From positions 1,584,387 through 1,648,386 of the forward strand of contig NZ_FNTX01000001.1 in NCBI RefSeq assembly GCF_900105765.1: a stretch of 64,000 nt of DNA. The letters run 5' to 3'. This DNA is from Ruania alba. Its GTDB lineage: Bacteria > Actinomycetota > Actinomycetes > Actinomycetales > Beutenbergiaceae. A program made the position numbers and the translations under genes. Numbering within the stretch: the first letter of the stretch is position 1; every line of letters begins with the position of its first letter. Under the pieces are notes generated by a model, which had not been told where the DNA came from, ran no database searches, and saw only the letters and a list, made by a program, of their open reading frames with translations. This document shows positions 1 through 8,982 of the stretch, one piece after another.

Positions 1-218
1 GCCGCCTGCCCGACATCGCCGGCAACGTGGGCAAGTCGCTCAAGGTCTTCAAGAAGGAGATCAAGGAGTTGCAGGAGGACACCGACATCTCGGTCGACGA
101 CGTGACCGGTCAGCGCAAGGATGAAACCGGCACTACCGGCTCGGCCTCGAGCCCGTCCACCGATTCGCCCTCGTCGCCGTCCTTCGACCAGAAGCACGAC
201 GACCCGCGGTATACCTGA
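1..218 (+). CDS. tatA: Sec-independent translocase subunit TatA, C-terminal part
   Basis: Only the C-terminal part is present; the reading frame is open from base 3 and the N-terminal membrane helix lies before the window. The visible protein starts RLPDIAGNVGKSLKVFKKEI, the amphipathic helix typical of TatA, followed by a Ser/Pro/Asp-rich tail. TatA oligomers form the pore of the twin-arginine pathway that exports folded proteins. The tatC reading frame starts 6 bases downstream, as expected for a tatAC operon. Two secreted proteins in this window (PL8 lyase and one solute-binding lipoprotein) carry RR signal peptides that would use this system. Confidence 0.9.
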   Translation, partial: RLPDIAGNVGKSLKVFKKEIKELQEDTDISVDDVTGQRKDETGTTGSASSPSTDSPSSPSFDQKHDDPRYT

Positions 219-224
219 CCTCAG

Positions 225-1060
225 GTGGTCTCACGAACGAACCCTGAGGGGCGGATGCCCCTCGGGGAGCATCTGCGAGAGCTGCGCAAGCGCCTGCTGC
301 TCGCGATGGCCGGCCTGGTGGTCGGCACCATCGGGGATGGTTCCTGTACAAGCCGGTCTTCGAGCTGCTGCAGGAGCCTGTCGCGGAGCTGGTGGCGCAG
401 GGGGTCAACGCCAGCATCAACTTCGGAAGCATCGCCTCCTCCTTCGACGTGCAGCTGCGGGTGTCCGCCTTCCTCGGTGTGCTCGCCTCCAGCCCGTGGT
501 GGATGTACCAGCTCTGGGCATTCCTCGCGCCGGGGCTGACGACGAAGGAACGCCAGTCCGCGATCGTGTTCCTCGCCACCGGGGTGCCGTTGTTCGCCGG
601 TGGTGTCTGGATGGCCTGGGTCGCGCTGCCGAACACCTTCTTCCTCCTCACCCAGTTCGTCCCGGAGGGCACGGAGTCCTCGCTGTTCATCGACGCGACC
701 ACCTACCTGAAGTTCGTGGTGCAGTTCCTGCTCATCTTCGGCTTCGCGTTCCTGCTGCCGATGGTGCTCGTGGCGCTCAATCTCCTCGGCGTGGTCAAGG
801 GCATCACCTGGCTGAAGGGCTGGCGCTGGGCCGTCATCATCATCTTCATCCTCGCCGCGCTGGCCACACCGACCGCCGACCCGGTGACCTTCGTCCTGAT
901 GTCACTGCCGATCGTGGCCCTGTACTTCCTCGCCGTCGGCCTGAGCATGCTGAACGACCGCCGGGTGGCGAAGAAGAACGCCATCGAGGACGCCGAGCTC
1001 GACGCAGCGCTCAGTGAGGGCACCTCGACCGCAGGCTCCAAAGACTCCGACGAGACGTGA
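225..1060 (+). pseudogene. tatC: Sec-independent translocase subunit TatC, interrupted by a 1-base deletion
   Basis: TatC is the multispanning receptor that recognises twin-arginine signal peptides. The start (GTG at 225) gives SRTNPEGRMPLGEHLRELRK, the usual TatC N-terminus. The frame breaks in the G run at 333-336: with one more G the protein reads on through GGWFLYKPVFELLQEPVAEL into the second frame, which holds the rest of the protein to 1060 (PWWMYQLWAFLAPGLTTKER, then LPMVLVALNLLGVV and a charged tail). Everything else is intact, so the lesion is a single missing base. Because tatC is usually single-copy in actinobacteria and Tat substrates are encoded here, a homopolymer sequencing error is the likelier explanation; a true mutation or slippage remains possible. 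Confidence 0.88.
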
Positions 1061-1067
1061 CCGCCCG

Positions 1068-2009
1068 GTGAGCAGGCTGGGGGTGCTGGTCAACCCCGCT
1101 GCCGGCCACGGCCGCGGCGCCCTCGCCGGCCGCGAAGCCCTCTCCGCGCTCGGTGGCAGCGAACACGAGATCCTCGATCTGACCGGCAGTGACGCCGACG
1201 ATGCACTCCGGCGTGCCCGCAAAGCGATGTGGGAGCTCGATGCGCTGGTGGCCGTCGGTGGAGACGGGATGGCCCACCTTGGGGTGAACGCCGTGGCCGG
1301 GACCACCGTGCCGCTCGGGCTCGTGCCGGTGGGCAGCGGGAACGACCTGGCCCGCAATCTCGGCCTGGCGGTGCACGACGTGTCCCGTGCGGTGGCGGAC
1401 CTGCTGGCCGGCCTGCACACCGAGCCACGCCACCTGGACGCCATCGCTACCCAGGTGCATCAGCCCGGTGAACCCGGCGACGACACCGACGACACCACCC
1501 TCGAATGGACCGCCTGCGTCCTCTCCGCCGGCTTCGACGCCGCCGTGAACGACCGGGCGAACCACTACCGCTGGCCACGCGGCGGCGGCCGGTATGTGCG
1601 CGGGGTGCTCGGTGAGCTCGCCGGGTTCCGCCCGTACGGGTATCGGATCACCATCGACGGCGTCGTGCGCGAGCTGCCCGCCACCCTCGTCGCGCTGGCC
1701 AACGCCACGTCCTTCGGTGGGGGGATGCGGATCGCCCCGGACGCGCAGCTGGACGACGGTCTGATGGACGTGGTGATCGGACATGCGATGGGCCGCGGCG
1801 CGCTGCTGCGCCTGTTCCCCCAGGTCTACTCCGGCCGGCACGTGGGTTCGGCCCGGGTGGACGTGATCCGGGCACGGGAGGTGATCCTGGAGGCGCTCCC
1901 GGGACGCCGTCCGCCGCCGCCGGTGTACGCCGACGGCGAGCTCCTGGGGCGCCTGCCTATTCGGGCACGACTGCGTCCGGGGGCGCTGCAGCTGCTCGGC
2001 ACCGGCTGA
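1068..2009 (+). CDS. Diacylglycerol kinase family lipid kinase
   Basis: About 313 residues with the full DAGK catalytic signature: LVNPAAGHGRGA near the N-terminus, GGDGMAHLGVNAV, then GSGNDLARNLG. These bind ATP and phosphorylate a lipid such as diacylglycerol, feeding phosphatidic acid back into phospholipid synthesis. The C-terminal half is the beta-sandwich lipid-binding part, with a FGGGMRIAPDAQLDDG segment typical of the family. I chose GTG at 1068, 7 bases after the tatC stop, because the protein then begins directly at the kinase fold; an upstream frame start at 1014 would overlap tatC. It could equally be a sphingosine kinase or another lipid kinase; the substrate cannot be read from sequence. 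Confidence 0.85.
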   Translation: MSRLGVLVNPAAGHGRGALAGREALSALGGSEHEILDLTGSDADDALRRARKAMWELDALVAVGGDGMAHLGVNAVAGTTVPLGLVPVGSGNDLARNLGLAVHDVSRAVADLLAGLHTEPRHLDAIATQVHQPGEPGDDTDDTTLEWTACVLSAGFDAAVNDRANHYRWPRGGGRYVRGVLGELAGFRPYGYRITIDGVVRELPATLVALANATSFGGGMRIAPDAQLDDGLMDVVIGHAMGRGALLRLFPQVYSGRHVGSARVDVIRAREVILEALPGRRPPPPVYADGELLGRLPIRARLRPGALQLLGTG

Positions 2010-2040
2010 GCAGCGCGCGGGCACCGCGTAGCCTGGAGGT

Positions 2041-4827
2041 ATGTCCAGCCCGGCCGAGCGATACGCTGCCTTCCGCCGCAAACAGACCGAGGACGACTCA
2101 CCGTTCGGCCGGTTCCGTGAGCAGCAGGACTTCACCCTCGACGACTTCCAGGTGCAGGGGTGCCGGGCCGTGCAGGACGGCCACGGTGTGCTCGTGGCAG
2201 CGCCTACCGGTGCCGGCAAGACCGTCGTCGGGGAGTTCGCGGTCGCCCTGGCCCTGGAACAGGGGCGGAAGGCGTTCTACACCACACCCATCAAGGCCCT
2301 GAGCAACCAGAAGTTCCAGGACCTGCGCCGGGTGCACGGAGCGGACGCCGTCGGGCTGCTCACCGGTGACACCACGATCAACGGTGACGCGCCGGTGGTG
2401 GTGATGACCACCGAGGTGCTGCGCAACATGCTCTACAACGAGGCGCCGGCACTGCAGGGCCTGGGTTTCGTGGTGATGGACGAAGTGCACTACCTGGCCG
2501 ACCGGTTCCGCGGGCCCGTGTGGGAAGAGGTCATCCTGCACCTGGCCCGGGACGTGCAGGTAATCTCCCTCTCCGCCACCGTGTCGAACGCGGAGGAGTT
2601 CGGGCAGTGGCTGACCGAAGTGCGCGGGGACACCTCCGTGGTGGTCTCCGAGCGGCGCCCGGTGCCGCTGTGGCAGCACGTGATGGTCGGCCGGGACGTG
2701 CTGGATTTGTATGGCTCGGACGTGGACCCCACCGACCCCGGGGTGAGCCCGCCGATCAACCCGGACCTGGTGGAGGCCATCCGCGTGGCCGAGCGGTCCG
2801 GTCCGTCCCGGGGGAACGCGGGGCGCGGTGGCCGGCGGAAGGGGCGAGGGCGCTACCGCAACGACCGTCGCCAGCAGGTGCGGGTGCCGCCACGGTTCCT
2901 CGTGGTGGACCAGCTGGACCGGGCCGGGCTGCTCCCGGCGATCGTGTTCATCTTCTCCCGGGCGGGCTGCGAGGGTGCCGTGCAACAGGTGGCGCGATCG
3001 GGGATCGCGCTCACCTCTCCAGCCGAGCGTGCGCAGATCGATGCCGAGGTGGAGCGCCGGTGTGCGAACCTTCCGCCCGAAGATCTGCAGGTGCTCGACT
3101 TCTGGGCATGGCGGGAGGCGCTGCTGAGCGGGGTGGCCGCCCACCACGCGGGGCTCCTGCCGGTGTTCAAGGAGACCGTGGAGGCGCTGTTCGCCACAGG
3201 CCTGGTCAAGGTGGTCTTCGCCACGGAGACCTTGGCACTCGGGATCAACATGCCGGCCCGGTCCGTCGTGCTGGAGAAGCTGACGAAGTGGGACGGCCGC
3301 GGACATGCGGAGGTGACCTCGGGGGAGTACACCCAGCTCACCGGCCGTGCCGGGCGGCGTGGCATCGACGTCGAGGGGCATGCCGTCGTGCTGTACGCCT
3401 CGGGGATCGACCCGGTCGCCCTGGCCGGTCTCGCGAGCCGGCGTACCTACCCACTGCGCTCGAGCTTCCGTCCCACCTACAACATGGCCGTGAACCTCAT
3501 CGCGACCAGCGGCTGGTCCCGCGCGCGGGAGACGCTGGAGACGTCCTTCGCCCAGTTCCAGGCCGACCGCAGCGTGGTGGGGCTGGCTCGGCAGGCCCGC
3601 TCCATGAGTGAGGCCCTGGACGGGTACACCGACGCCATGACCTGCCACCTGGGGGACATCGAGGAGTACCTGCAGATCCGCTCCGCGATCGGGGACCGAG
3701 AGCGCGAACTTTCCCGCAGCCGTTCCCGGAGCGCTCGGGAGGCGACGGACAAGCTGCTCGCCGGCCTGCGTCGCGGTGACGTGGTGCAGATCCCCAGCGG
3801 ACGCCGCGCCGGTTTCGCCGTCGTGCTGGAGAACCCGACCCCGGCCGGCCTGGACGGCCCTCCGCTGAGCCTGCTCACGGCCGAGCCACGCCTGGTGCGG
3901 CTCCCTCCGACGGACCTGCCGTATGGCACGGAGGCCGTCACCCGGGTGCGTATCCCGAAGCACTTCAACGCCCGGCGCCCGGCCGAACGGCGCGACCTGG
4001 CGTCCACGATGCGCAACGCGCTCGGTGCGCAGGCGAACGACGCACCAGCCCGGTCCAAGCCGCCCTCGGCGGCCGCCACGGACGGCCCGCTGAACGAGCT
4101 GCGCGATGCCTTGCGGCACCACCCCTGCCACGGCTGCGCGGACCGCGAGGATCATGCGCGGTGGGCCAAGCGCCGCTCCACGCTGGAGTCGGAGCACCGC
4201 GCGTTGCTGCGGCGGATCGAAGGCCGCACGGCATCCATCGCGCGCGACTTCGACAAGGTCTGCCAGGTGCTCGACTCGCTCGGCTACCTGGACGGCGCCG
4301 GTGCGGATGCCACAGTCACCGAGCAGGGGCAATGGTTGCGGCGACTGTACTGCGAGAAGGATCTGGTGCTCGCCGAGTGTCTGCGTTCGGGCGCATGGGC
4401 GGAGCTGGACGCCCCCGGTTTGGCGGCCGTGGCCTCGATCGTGCTGTACCAGTCCCGCGGAGACGATCCCGCCGTGCCACCGACGCCGCCGGGGCCTCCG
4501 GACGGGCCGCTCGCCGTCGCTGTGCGCGAGACCACCCGCACGTCCCGACGGCTGGAGAACCTGGAGCGCGAGCATCGGCTCAGCCCGGCCGACCCGGTGG
4601 ACCTGGGGCTGGTGCGCCCGATGTACGCCTGGGCTCGGGGTGGATCGCTCTCGGGCGTGCTGGACGCCGGAGACCTGGCCGCGGGTGACTTCGTGCGGTG
4701 GAGCCGCCAGGTGCTGGACCTGCTCGACCAGGTCGCGGTCGCGGCACCCACCCACGAACTGCGTCAGACGGCCCGTGAGGCGATCGCGGGGGTGCGTCGG
4801 GGGATCGTGGCGCACGGCACTGTCTGA
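2041..4827 (+). CDS. helY: DEAD/DEAH-box superfamily II RNA helicase, HelY/Ski2-like
   Basis: A 928-residue Ski2-like helicase. Motif I is APTGAGKT (residues 54-61), motif II is DEVH (147-150), followed by SLSAT (motif III) and QLTGRAGRRGID (motif VI). A basic Arg/Gly-rich insertion (RGGRRKGRGRYRN) sits between the two RecA lobes and may contact RNA. The C-terminal part holds the DSHCT-type helical domain and a Cys pair (HPCHGCAD). The position directly after the tat operon and a lipid kinase agrees with its placement in related actinobacteria. The start is ATG at 2041. A role in RNA processing or turnover is inferred from the family. Confidence 0.88.
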   Translation: MSSPAERYAAFRRKQTEDDSPFGRFREQQDFTLDDFQVQGCRAVQDGHGVLVAAPTGAGKTVVGEFAVALALEQGRKAFYTTPIKALSNQKFQDLRRVHGADAVGLLTGDTTINGDAPVVVMTTEVLRNMLYNEAPALQGLGFVVMDEVHYLADRFRGPVWEEVILHLARDVQVISLSATVSNAEEFGQWLTEVRGDTSVVVSERRPVPLWQHVMVGRDVLDLYGSDVDPTDPGVSPPINPDLVEAIRVAERSGPSRGNAGRGGRRKGRGRYRNDRRQQVRVPPRFLVVDQLDRAGLLPAIVFIFSRAGCEGAVQQVARSGIALTSPAERAQIDAEVERRCANLPPEDLQVLDFWAWREALLSGVAAHHAGLLPVFKETVEALFATGLVKVVFATETLALGINMPARSVVLEKLTKWDGRGHAEVTSGEYTQLTGRAGRRGIDVEGHAVVLYASGIDPVALAGLASRRTYPLRSSFRPTYNMAVNLIATSGWSRARETLETSFAQFQADRSVVGLARQARSMSEALDGYTDAMTCHLGDIEEYLQIRSAIGDRERELSRSRSRSAREATDKLLAGLRRGDVVQIPSGRRAGFAVVLENPTPAGLDGPPLSLLTAEPRLVRLPPTDLPYGTEAVTRVRIPKHFNARRPAERRDLASTMRNALGAQANDAPARSKPPSAAATDGPLNELRDALRHHPCHGCADREDHARWAKRRSTLESEHRALLRRIEGRTASIARDFDKVCQVLDSLGYLDGAGADATVTEQGQWLRRLYCEKDLVLAECLRSGAWAELDAPGLAAVASIVLYQSRGDDPAVPPTPPGPPDGPLAVAVRETTRTSRRLENLEREHRLSPADPVDLGLVRPMYAWARGGSLSGVLDAGDLAAGDFVRWSRQVLDLLDQVAVAAPTHELRQTAREAIAGVRRGIVAHGTV

Positions 4828-4852
4828 GGCCACACAGCGGCCGCAGAGCTGC

Positions 4853-5644
4853 TCAGCCGGGCGGGGGAGCCAGGTGCACCTCGGCGACCACCTCGCGCAG
4901 GGCAGCGACGGCCTCAGGAGCGAGACCGTCGTCGGTGATCAGGTGATCCACCTCCGCGAGCGGGAGGATCCTGGTGAGCCCCACCGTGCCCCACTTGGTG
5001 TGGTCAGCCAGGACGACGGCGGAGCGTCCGCTGGCCACGAGCGCCCGGTCGGTCTGGGCTTCGAGCAGGTTCGGGGTGGTCAGTCCCGCGCGCGCGTCCA
5101 TCCCATGCACGCCGAGAAAGACGAGGTCACAGTGCAGCTGTTCCAGCGCGGACACCGCGACCGGTCCGACCAGTGCGTCCGAAGCCGTACGCACCCCACC
5201 GGTGAGCACGACCTCCGCGGGGTCGACCTCGCCGGGGAGCGGTGGACCGTGCAGCAGGTCAGCGATGCGCAGCGAGTTCGTCACCACGGTCAGCCGCGGG
5301 ATTGTCCGTAGCCGGCGGGCCAGCGCCCAGGTGGTGGTCCCGGCGGAGAGCCCGATCGCCATCCCGGGATGCACCAGACCGGCGGCCAGGGCCGCGATGG
5401 CGTCCTTCTCTGCACGCTCGCGGCGCGCTTTGAGGTCGAATCCGACTTCCTCAGCACTGGCACTACGGCGGGTGGTGGCACCGCCATGGACCTTGTCCAG
5501 GTGCCCCTCCCGGGCGAGCGCGTCCAGGTCCCGGCGGATCGTCATGGCGCTCACGCCAAGCGCCTCGGAGAGGTCGGTGACGCTGACTGCGCCACGAGCG
5601 CGGACGGCCTCCAGCACCTGAGCGCGTCGCTGAGCTGCCAGCAC
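4853..5644 (-). CDS. DeoR/GlpR family transcriptional regulator
   Basis: A 263-residue protein with an N-terminal winged helix-turn-helix (VTDLSEALGVSAMTIRRDLD followed by KVHGGA, the DeoR hallmark) and a C-terminal sugar-phosphate-sensing DeoRC domain (GLSAGTTTWALARRL, then VLADHTKWG). The family usually represses sugar catabolic genes until a phosphorylated sugar binds. The open frame runs upstream to 5971, but GTG at 5644 is chosen because AGGAG lies 5-6 bases before it and the protein then starts at the HTH. It converges with helY and has no adjacent catabolic gene, so its target is unknown. The long upstream region (5645-6127) has a direct repeat that could be its operator. Confidence 0.82.
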   Translation of the reverse strand: MLAAQRRAQVLEAVRARGAVSVTDLSEALGVSAMTIRRDLDALAREGHLDKVHGGATTRRSASAEEVGFDLKARRERAEKDAIAALAAGLVHPGMAIGLSAGTTTWALARRLRTIPRLTVVTNSLRIADLLHGPPLPGEVDPAEVVLTGGVRTASDALVGPVAVSALEQLHCDLVFLGVHGMDARAGLTTPNLLEAQTDRALVASGRSAVVLADHTKWGTVGLTRILPLAEVDHLITDDGLAPEAVAALREVVAEVHLAPPPG

Positions 5645-6127
5645 CTGTTCTCCTGCCCTTGCCGGTACGCGGGAGCCGCCAGTATCGCAGCATCGCCACC
5701 GTCGGTCGCGTGCCTCACGAGCACGCTGAGGCTGGTGGGACTGGCGACAGTGGCGACGATGTCTGCCGAGCGCGAAGACGAACGGCACACTCGGTATCCG
5801 ACCCACAGAGCGACACGCCGAGAGAACCCAATTTTCTTCGCGCAGTCTTGGTGCCTCTGACCTGCGCATACACCTCTGACCTGCGATTTTGCCTCCTTGG
5901 CGAGAGGCGACGACGCGGGTATGTTCACTTCTCGTACTGCTCCTGGAAAACGGGGTTGCAGTCACCGACAAGGCTCGCGCGTTCAGTAGAAAACGGGGCT
6001 GACCGAGCAGGGGTTCCGGACCGAAGGATGCGCGAGCCGGTCGGTGGGGCTTGGGTCCCGACGACGCAAGGATGCGTGGTCGGGTGCCCGCCTCACGGAG
6101 TTCTGACTGCGTGACACGCCGTATCCT
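5645..6127. other. Intergenic region with a direct repeat and a hairpin
   Basis: This 483-base stretch separates the divergent DeoR gene and lnt and holds no convincing protein gene. The 13-mer CCTCTGACCTGCG occurs at 5854-5866 and again at 5873-5885 (19-base period, about 1.8 helical turns), a spacing suited to a transcription-factor site. GAAAACGGGG occurs at 5946-5955 and 5989-5998. A hairpin at 6057-6084 pairs CCCGAC and ACGC with GCGT and GTCGGG around one G-G mismatch and a 6-base loop. Local A+T is higher than in the flanking genes. I do not recognise a known riboswitch. Confidence 0.45.
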
Positions 6128-7768
6128 GTGGAGGTGTCAGCAACTGTCGCCTCTGCCGCTCCGACGGCGCCTGATTCGGTGCGCAGTCGGGTCCCGTCCC
6201 GAGCACTCACGCTGCTCATCGCGGTCGTCGGCGGGCTCCTGACGGACACCGCGTTCCCACAGCGGTCCTGGTGGCCCCTCGCCTTCGTCGGTGTCGCGCT
6301 GCTCGTGGTGGCCCTGCAGCGAGATTCGGCGCGGTGGAACGCGCTCGTGGCGTGGGTCTGGGGCCTCGCCTTCTTCCTCCCGCACATCTGGTGGGCGAAC
6401 GCCGCGGTCGGGGTGATCCCGTGGGCCGCGCTGAGCATCGCCGAGGCAGGGATCGTCGCCGCCGGGGCTGCTGTGTGGACCTGGGCGCGGCGGGCCTCCT
6501 GGCTGCGCGGACGGCGCCTGGTGCCCGGGGTGGTGTTCGCGCTCATCTGGGTGGTCACCGAGCAGCTGCGGCAGGTGTGGCCGTTCGGAGGATTCCCCTG
6601 GGGCCGGCTGGCGTTCTCCCAGACTGACGGCCCGCTACTCCCGTTCGCCGCCATCGCGGGCGCTCCGGCCGTCTCCTTCGTGACGGCGTTAGGCGGCTTC
6701 TGGACGGGCGTTGTGGTGATCGCGCTGGTGGGTCGCATCCGCACCACGCCACGGACGCATACGCAAGGCGGGCGCCGCACGGTGGCCGGAGCCCTGGCTG
6801 GGATCGTGGCGTTGCTCGCGGTGGGCCTGCTGATCCCGACCCCGACCACCGCCGAGTCCGGTTCCCTCCGGCTCGGCGCGGTGCAGGGGAACGTGTCCGA
6901 ACCCGGGTTGGGTGCCTTCGCCAACGCGCGGGAGGTGCTGAACAACCATGTCAGCGGCACGATCGAGCTCAGCGAGAGGATCGGTCCAGAAGCGCTCGAC
7001 CTGGTGCTGTGGCCGGAGAACGCCACGGACATCAACCCTCGCGAGGACGCCGATGCTGCGGAACTGCTCGACGAGGCCGCCACCGCTATCGGTACCCCGC
7101 TGTTGCTCGGTACGGACTCGTATGGTCTCGATGCCGACGGCGAACGGGCCCGGTTCAACGACATGGTGCTGTGGCAGCCCGGTGAAGGAGCGGTCTTCTC
7201 CTACTCCAAGCAGATCCCGGCAGCGTTCGCCGAGTACATCCCGATTCGGGACATCGCTCGCATGTTCTCCCCAGCGGTGGACCTGGTGCGCACTGACATC
7301 GCGCCGGGCACGGAGATCGCGGTGGTGCCGGTGGAAATTCCCCGCCTCGAGCGCACCGTTGAGGTCGCCACCGTGATCTGCTTCGAGGTGGCCTATGACG
7401 CGGTGATCCGCGAAGCCATCCAAGGCGGCGCCGAAGTGCTCTTCGTGCCCACGAACAATGCCTCGTTCGGCTATACCGCCGAGAGTGAGCAACAGCTGGC
7501 CATGTCGCAGCTGCGCGCCGTGGAGCATGGGCGTGCCACCGTGCAGATCTCCACGGTGGGGGTGAGCGGGGTGATCGCCGCGGACGGTACGGTCCTCGAG
7601 CGCACCGAGCTGTTCACCCCCGATGCGATGACGGCCGAACTCCCGTTGCGGACCACTTTGACGGTCGCGGACCGCCTCGGGGACTGGCCGATCATCGTGG
7701 GCACCGTGCTCGCGGCCGCGGCCTTCGCTCTCGGGGTGGCGACCGGACGGGTGCGGAGGGGCCGATGA
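6128..7768 (+). CDS. lnt: Apolipoprotein N-acyltransferase
   Basis: A 546-residue integral membrane enzyme that N-acylates the lipidated cysteine of lipoproteins. The first ~230 residues are several hydrophobic segments, followed by a carbon-nitrogen hydrolase domain. The catalytic triad of the nitrilase fold can be placed: Glu297 in LWPENA, Lys361 in YSKQIPAAFAEYIP and Cys418 in VICFEVAYD. GTG at 6128 is taken as start; GTG at 6134 is an equally possible alternative. The last four bases overlap the ATG of the mannosyltransferase gene. In mycobacteria the two activities are fused in one Ppm1 protein; here they are separate but translationally coupled. Several lipoproteins in this window are potential substrates. 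Confidence 0.9.
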   Translation: MEVSATVASAAPTAPDSVRSRVPSRALTLLIAVVGGLLTDTAFPQRSWWPLAFVGVALLVVALQRDSARWNALVAWVWGLAFFLPHIWWANAAVGVIPWAALSIAEAGIVAAGAAVWTWARRASWLRGRRLVPGVVFALIWVVTEQLRQVWPFGGFPWGRLAFSQTDGPLLPFAAIAGAPAVSFVTALGGFWTGVVVIALVGRIRTTPRTHTQGGRRTVAGALAGIVALLAVGLLIPTPTTAESGSLRLGAVQGNVSEPGLGAFANAREVLNNHVSGTIELSERIGPEALDLVLWPENATDINPREDADAAELLDEAATAIGTPLLLGTDSYGLDADGERARFNDMVLWQPGEGAVFSYSKQIPAAFAEYIPIRDIARMFSPAVDLVRTDIAPGTEIAVVPVEIPRLERTVEVATVICFEVAYDAVIREAIQGGAEVLFVPTNNASFGYTAESEQQLAMSQLRAVEHGRATVQISTVGVSGVIAADGTVLERTELFTPDAMTAELPLRTTLTVADRLGDWPIIVGTVLAAAAFALGVATGRVRRGR

Positions 7769-8529
7769 CGCGGGACCTGGTGATCATTCCGACGTACAAC
7801 GAACGCCACTCGCTCCCGGACACGCTGGCCCGTACCCGGGCTGCCGCCCCGGACGTGGACCTGCTGGTGGTCGATGACGGGAGTCCGGACGGCACGGGCA
7901 CGTGGGCGGACGAGTACGCCGGGGCGGACGAGGCCGTGCATGTGCTGCACCGGCCCGGAAAGGCAGGCTTGGGTCGTGCCTATGTGGCGGGATTCGCCTG
8001 GGCGCTGGACAGGGGGTATCACCGCATCGCGGAGATGGATGCGGACGGGTCCCATCATCCGGAGGACCTGCCCCGTCTCCTGGCTGCTGTGGCGGGCGGT
8101 GCTGATCTGGCGATCGGGTCGCGATGGGTGGCCGGCGGGCGTACCGCGAACTGGCCCTGGTACCGGCAGCTGCTGAGCCGCGGTGCGAATGCCTACGCCA
8201 ACGGTGCGATCGGGTTGGGCGTCCGCGATGCGACCGCGGGATTCCGGGTGTTCACGGCCGCGATGCTTCAGCGCATCGACCTGGCTCGGGTGAACTCGCA
8301 GGGGTACTGCTTCCAGGTGGACATGACACGGCGGGTGCGTGATCTTGACGGGATCATCGTGGAGGTGCCGATCACCTTCACCGAGCGGCTCGAGGGCGTG
8401 TCGAAGATGAGCCGCCAGATCGTCGTCGAAGCCCTCTGGCGCACCACTGCCTGGGGCGCCGAGCGGCGCACCAGGCAGTGGCGTCAGTGGTGGGGCAGGG
8501 TTCCTCAGGCGCTGCGGCGGCGCAGCTGA
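7765..8529 (+). CDS. ppm1: Polyprenol-phosphate mannose synthase (GT2 glycosyltransferase)
   Basis: A 254-residue GT-A fold glycosyltransferase of family 2. It has the nucleotide-binding VVDDGSPDGTG and the metal-binding EMDADGSHHP motif (the DxD equivalent), then GSRWVAGG and a TAGFRVF segment typical of DPM1-like synthases. It transfers mannose from GDP-mannose to polyprenol phosphate, making the donor used for extracytoplasmic mannosylation. There is no C-terminal membrane domain, so membrane association may depend on the coupled Lnt, as in organisms with split Ppm1. ATG at 7765 overlaps the lnt stop (ATGA). The 3' end overlaps the convergent rbpA gene by 25 bases. Confidence 0.88.
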   Translation: MTRDLVIIPTYNERHSLPDTLARTRAAAPDVDLLVVDDGSPDGTGTWADEYAGADEAVHVLHRPGKAGLGRAYVAGFAWALDRGYHRIAEMDADGSHHPEDLPRLLAAVAGGADLAIGSRWVAGGRTANWPWYRQLLSRGANAYANGAIGLGVRDATAGFRVFTAAMLQRIDLARVNSQGYCFQVDMTRRVRDLDGIIVEVPITFTERLEGVSKMSRQIVVEALWRTTAWGAERRTRQWRQWWGRVPQALRRRS

Positions 8530-8852
8530 CCGCTGCGCAGGAGCTGCAGGCGCTCGGTGAGCAGGTCCTCCAGCTCGGCAACCGTACGGCGCTCGAGCAG
8601 CATGTCCCAGTGCGTGCGGACCGGCTTACCGGGCTTGGGATCGGGCCGGTCGGCATCGCGCAGCAGTGCCTCACCGCCGCCGGGGGCCTCCCAAACCGGA
8701 GGAACGTCGGCGTCCGCGGAGAAGGGAATGACGATCACGCGACCGTCCGGGCAGTCGTAGACTGCCTCGATCCGAGGGGCGAACTCGACGTTCTCCTCGG
8801 TCTCCATGCTGTTCGCGCCGATCCGCGTGCCGCGCAGTGCTCGTTCAGCCAT
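8505..8852 (-). CDS. rbpA: RNA polymerase-binding protein RbpA
   Basis: A 115-residue protein matching RbpA along its length: MAERALRGTRIGA at the N-terminus, a central small barrel region, and the sigma-interacting C-terminus THWDMLLERRTVAELEDLL. RbpA stabilises the open complex formed by RNA polymerase with group 1/2 sigma factors and is actinobacteria-specific. ATG at 8852 is preceded by GAGGAGGAG. A GGAAC-N18-GTT element upstream (8899-8924) looks like a SigR/SigH-type promoter. The gene overlaps the 3' end of ppm1 on the opposite strand. Confidence 0.93.
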   Translation of the reverse strand: MAERALRGTRIGANSMETEENVEFAPRIEAVYDCPDGRVIVIPFSADADVPPVWEAPGGGEALLRDADRPDPKPGKPVRTHWDMLLERRTVAELEDLLTERLQLLRSGQLRRRSA

Positions 8853-8898
8853 CGCGACTCCTCCTCATTCGTGACTTGTGGTCGTCTCCACCAGGTTC

Positions 8899-8924
8899 AA
8901 CGGGCGAACGCTCTGTCCTGTTCC
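8899..8924 (-). promoter_or_regulatory. Candidate SigR/SigH-type promoter of rbpA
   Basis: Read on the minus strand, GGAAC (8924-8920) is followed after exactly 18 bases by GTT (8901-8899). This fits the thiol-oxidative-stress sigma factor consensus known from Streptomyces (GGAAT/C, N18, GTT), where rbpA is a known SigR target. The predicted transcript would have a leader of roughly 35-40 bases with a strong Shine-Dalgarno. This is a pattern match only. Confidence 0.55.
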
Positions 8925-8982
8925 GCCATTCACGTGAAGGTGATGTGAAGTTCGCGCAGGGAGAACGTGGTCAAATGGTTGT

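Noticed and set aside
2098-4833. 911-codon open frame antisense to helY
   Set aside because: It mirrors the whole helicase gene. Long antisense frames are common in GC-rich DNA with G/C third positions, and the translation has low complexity with no domain.
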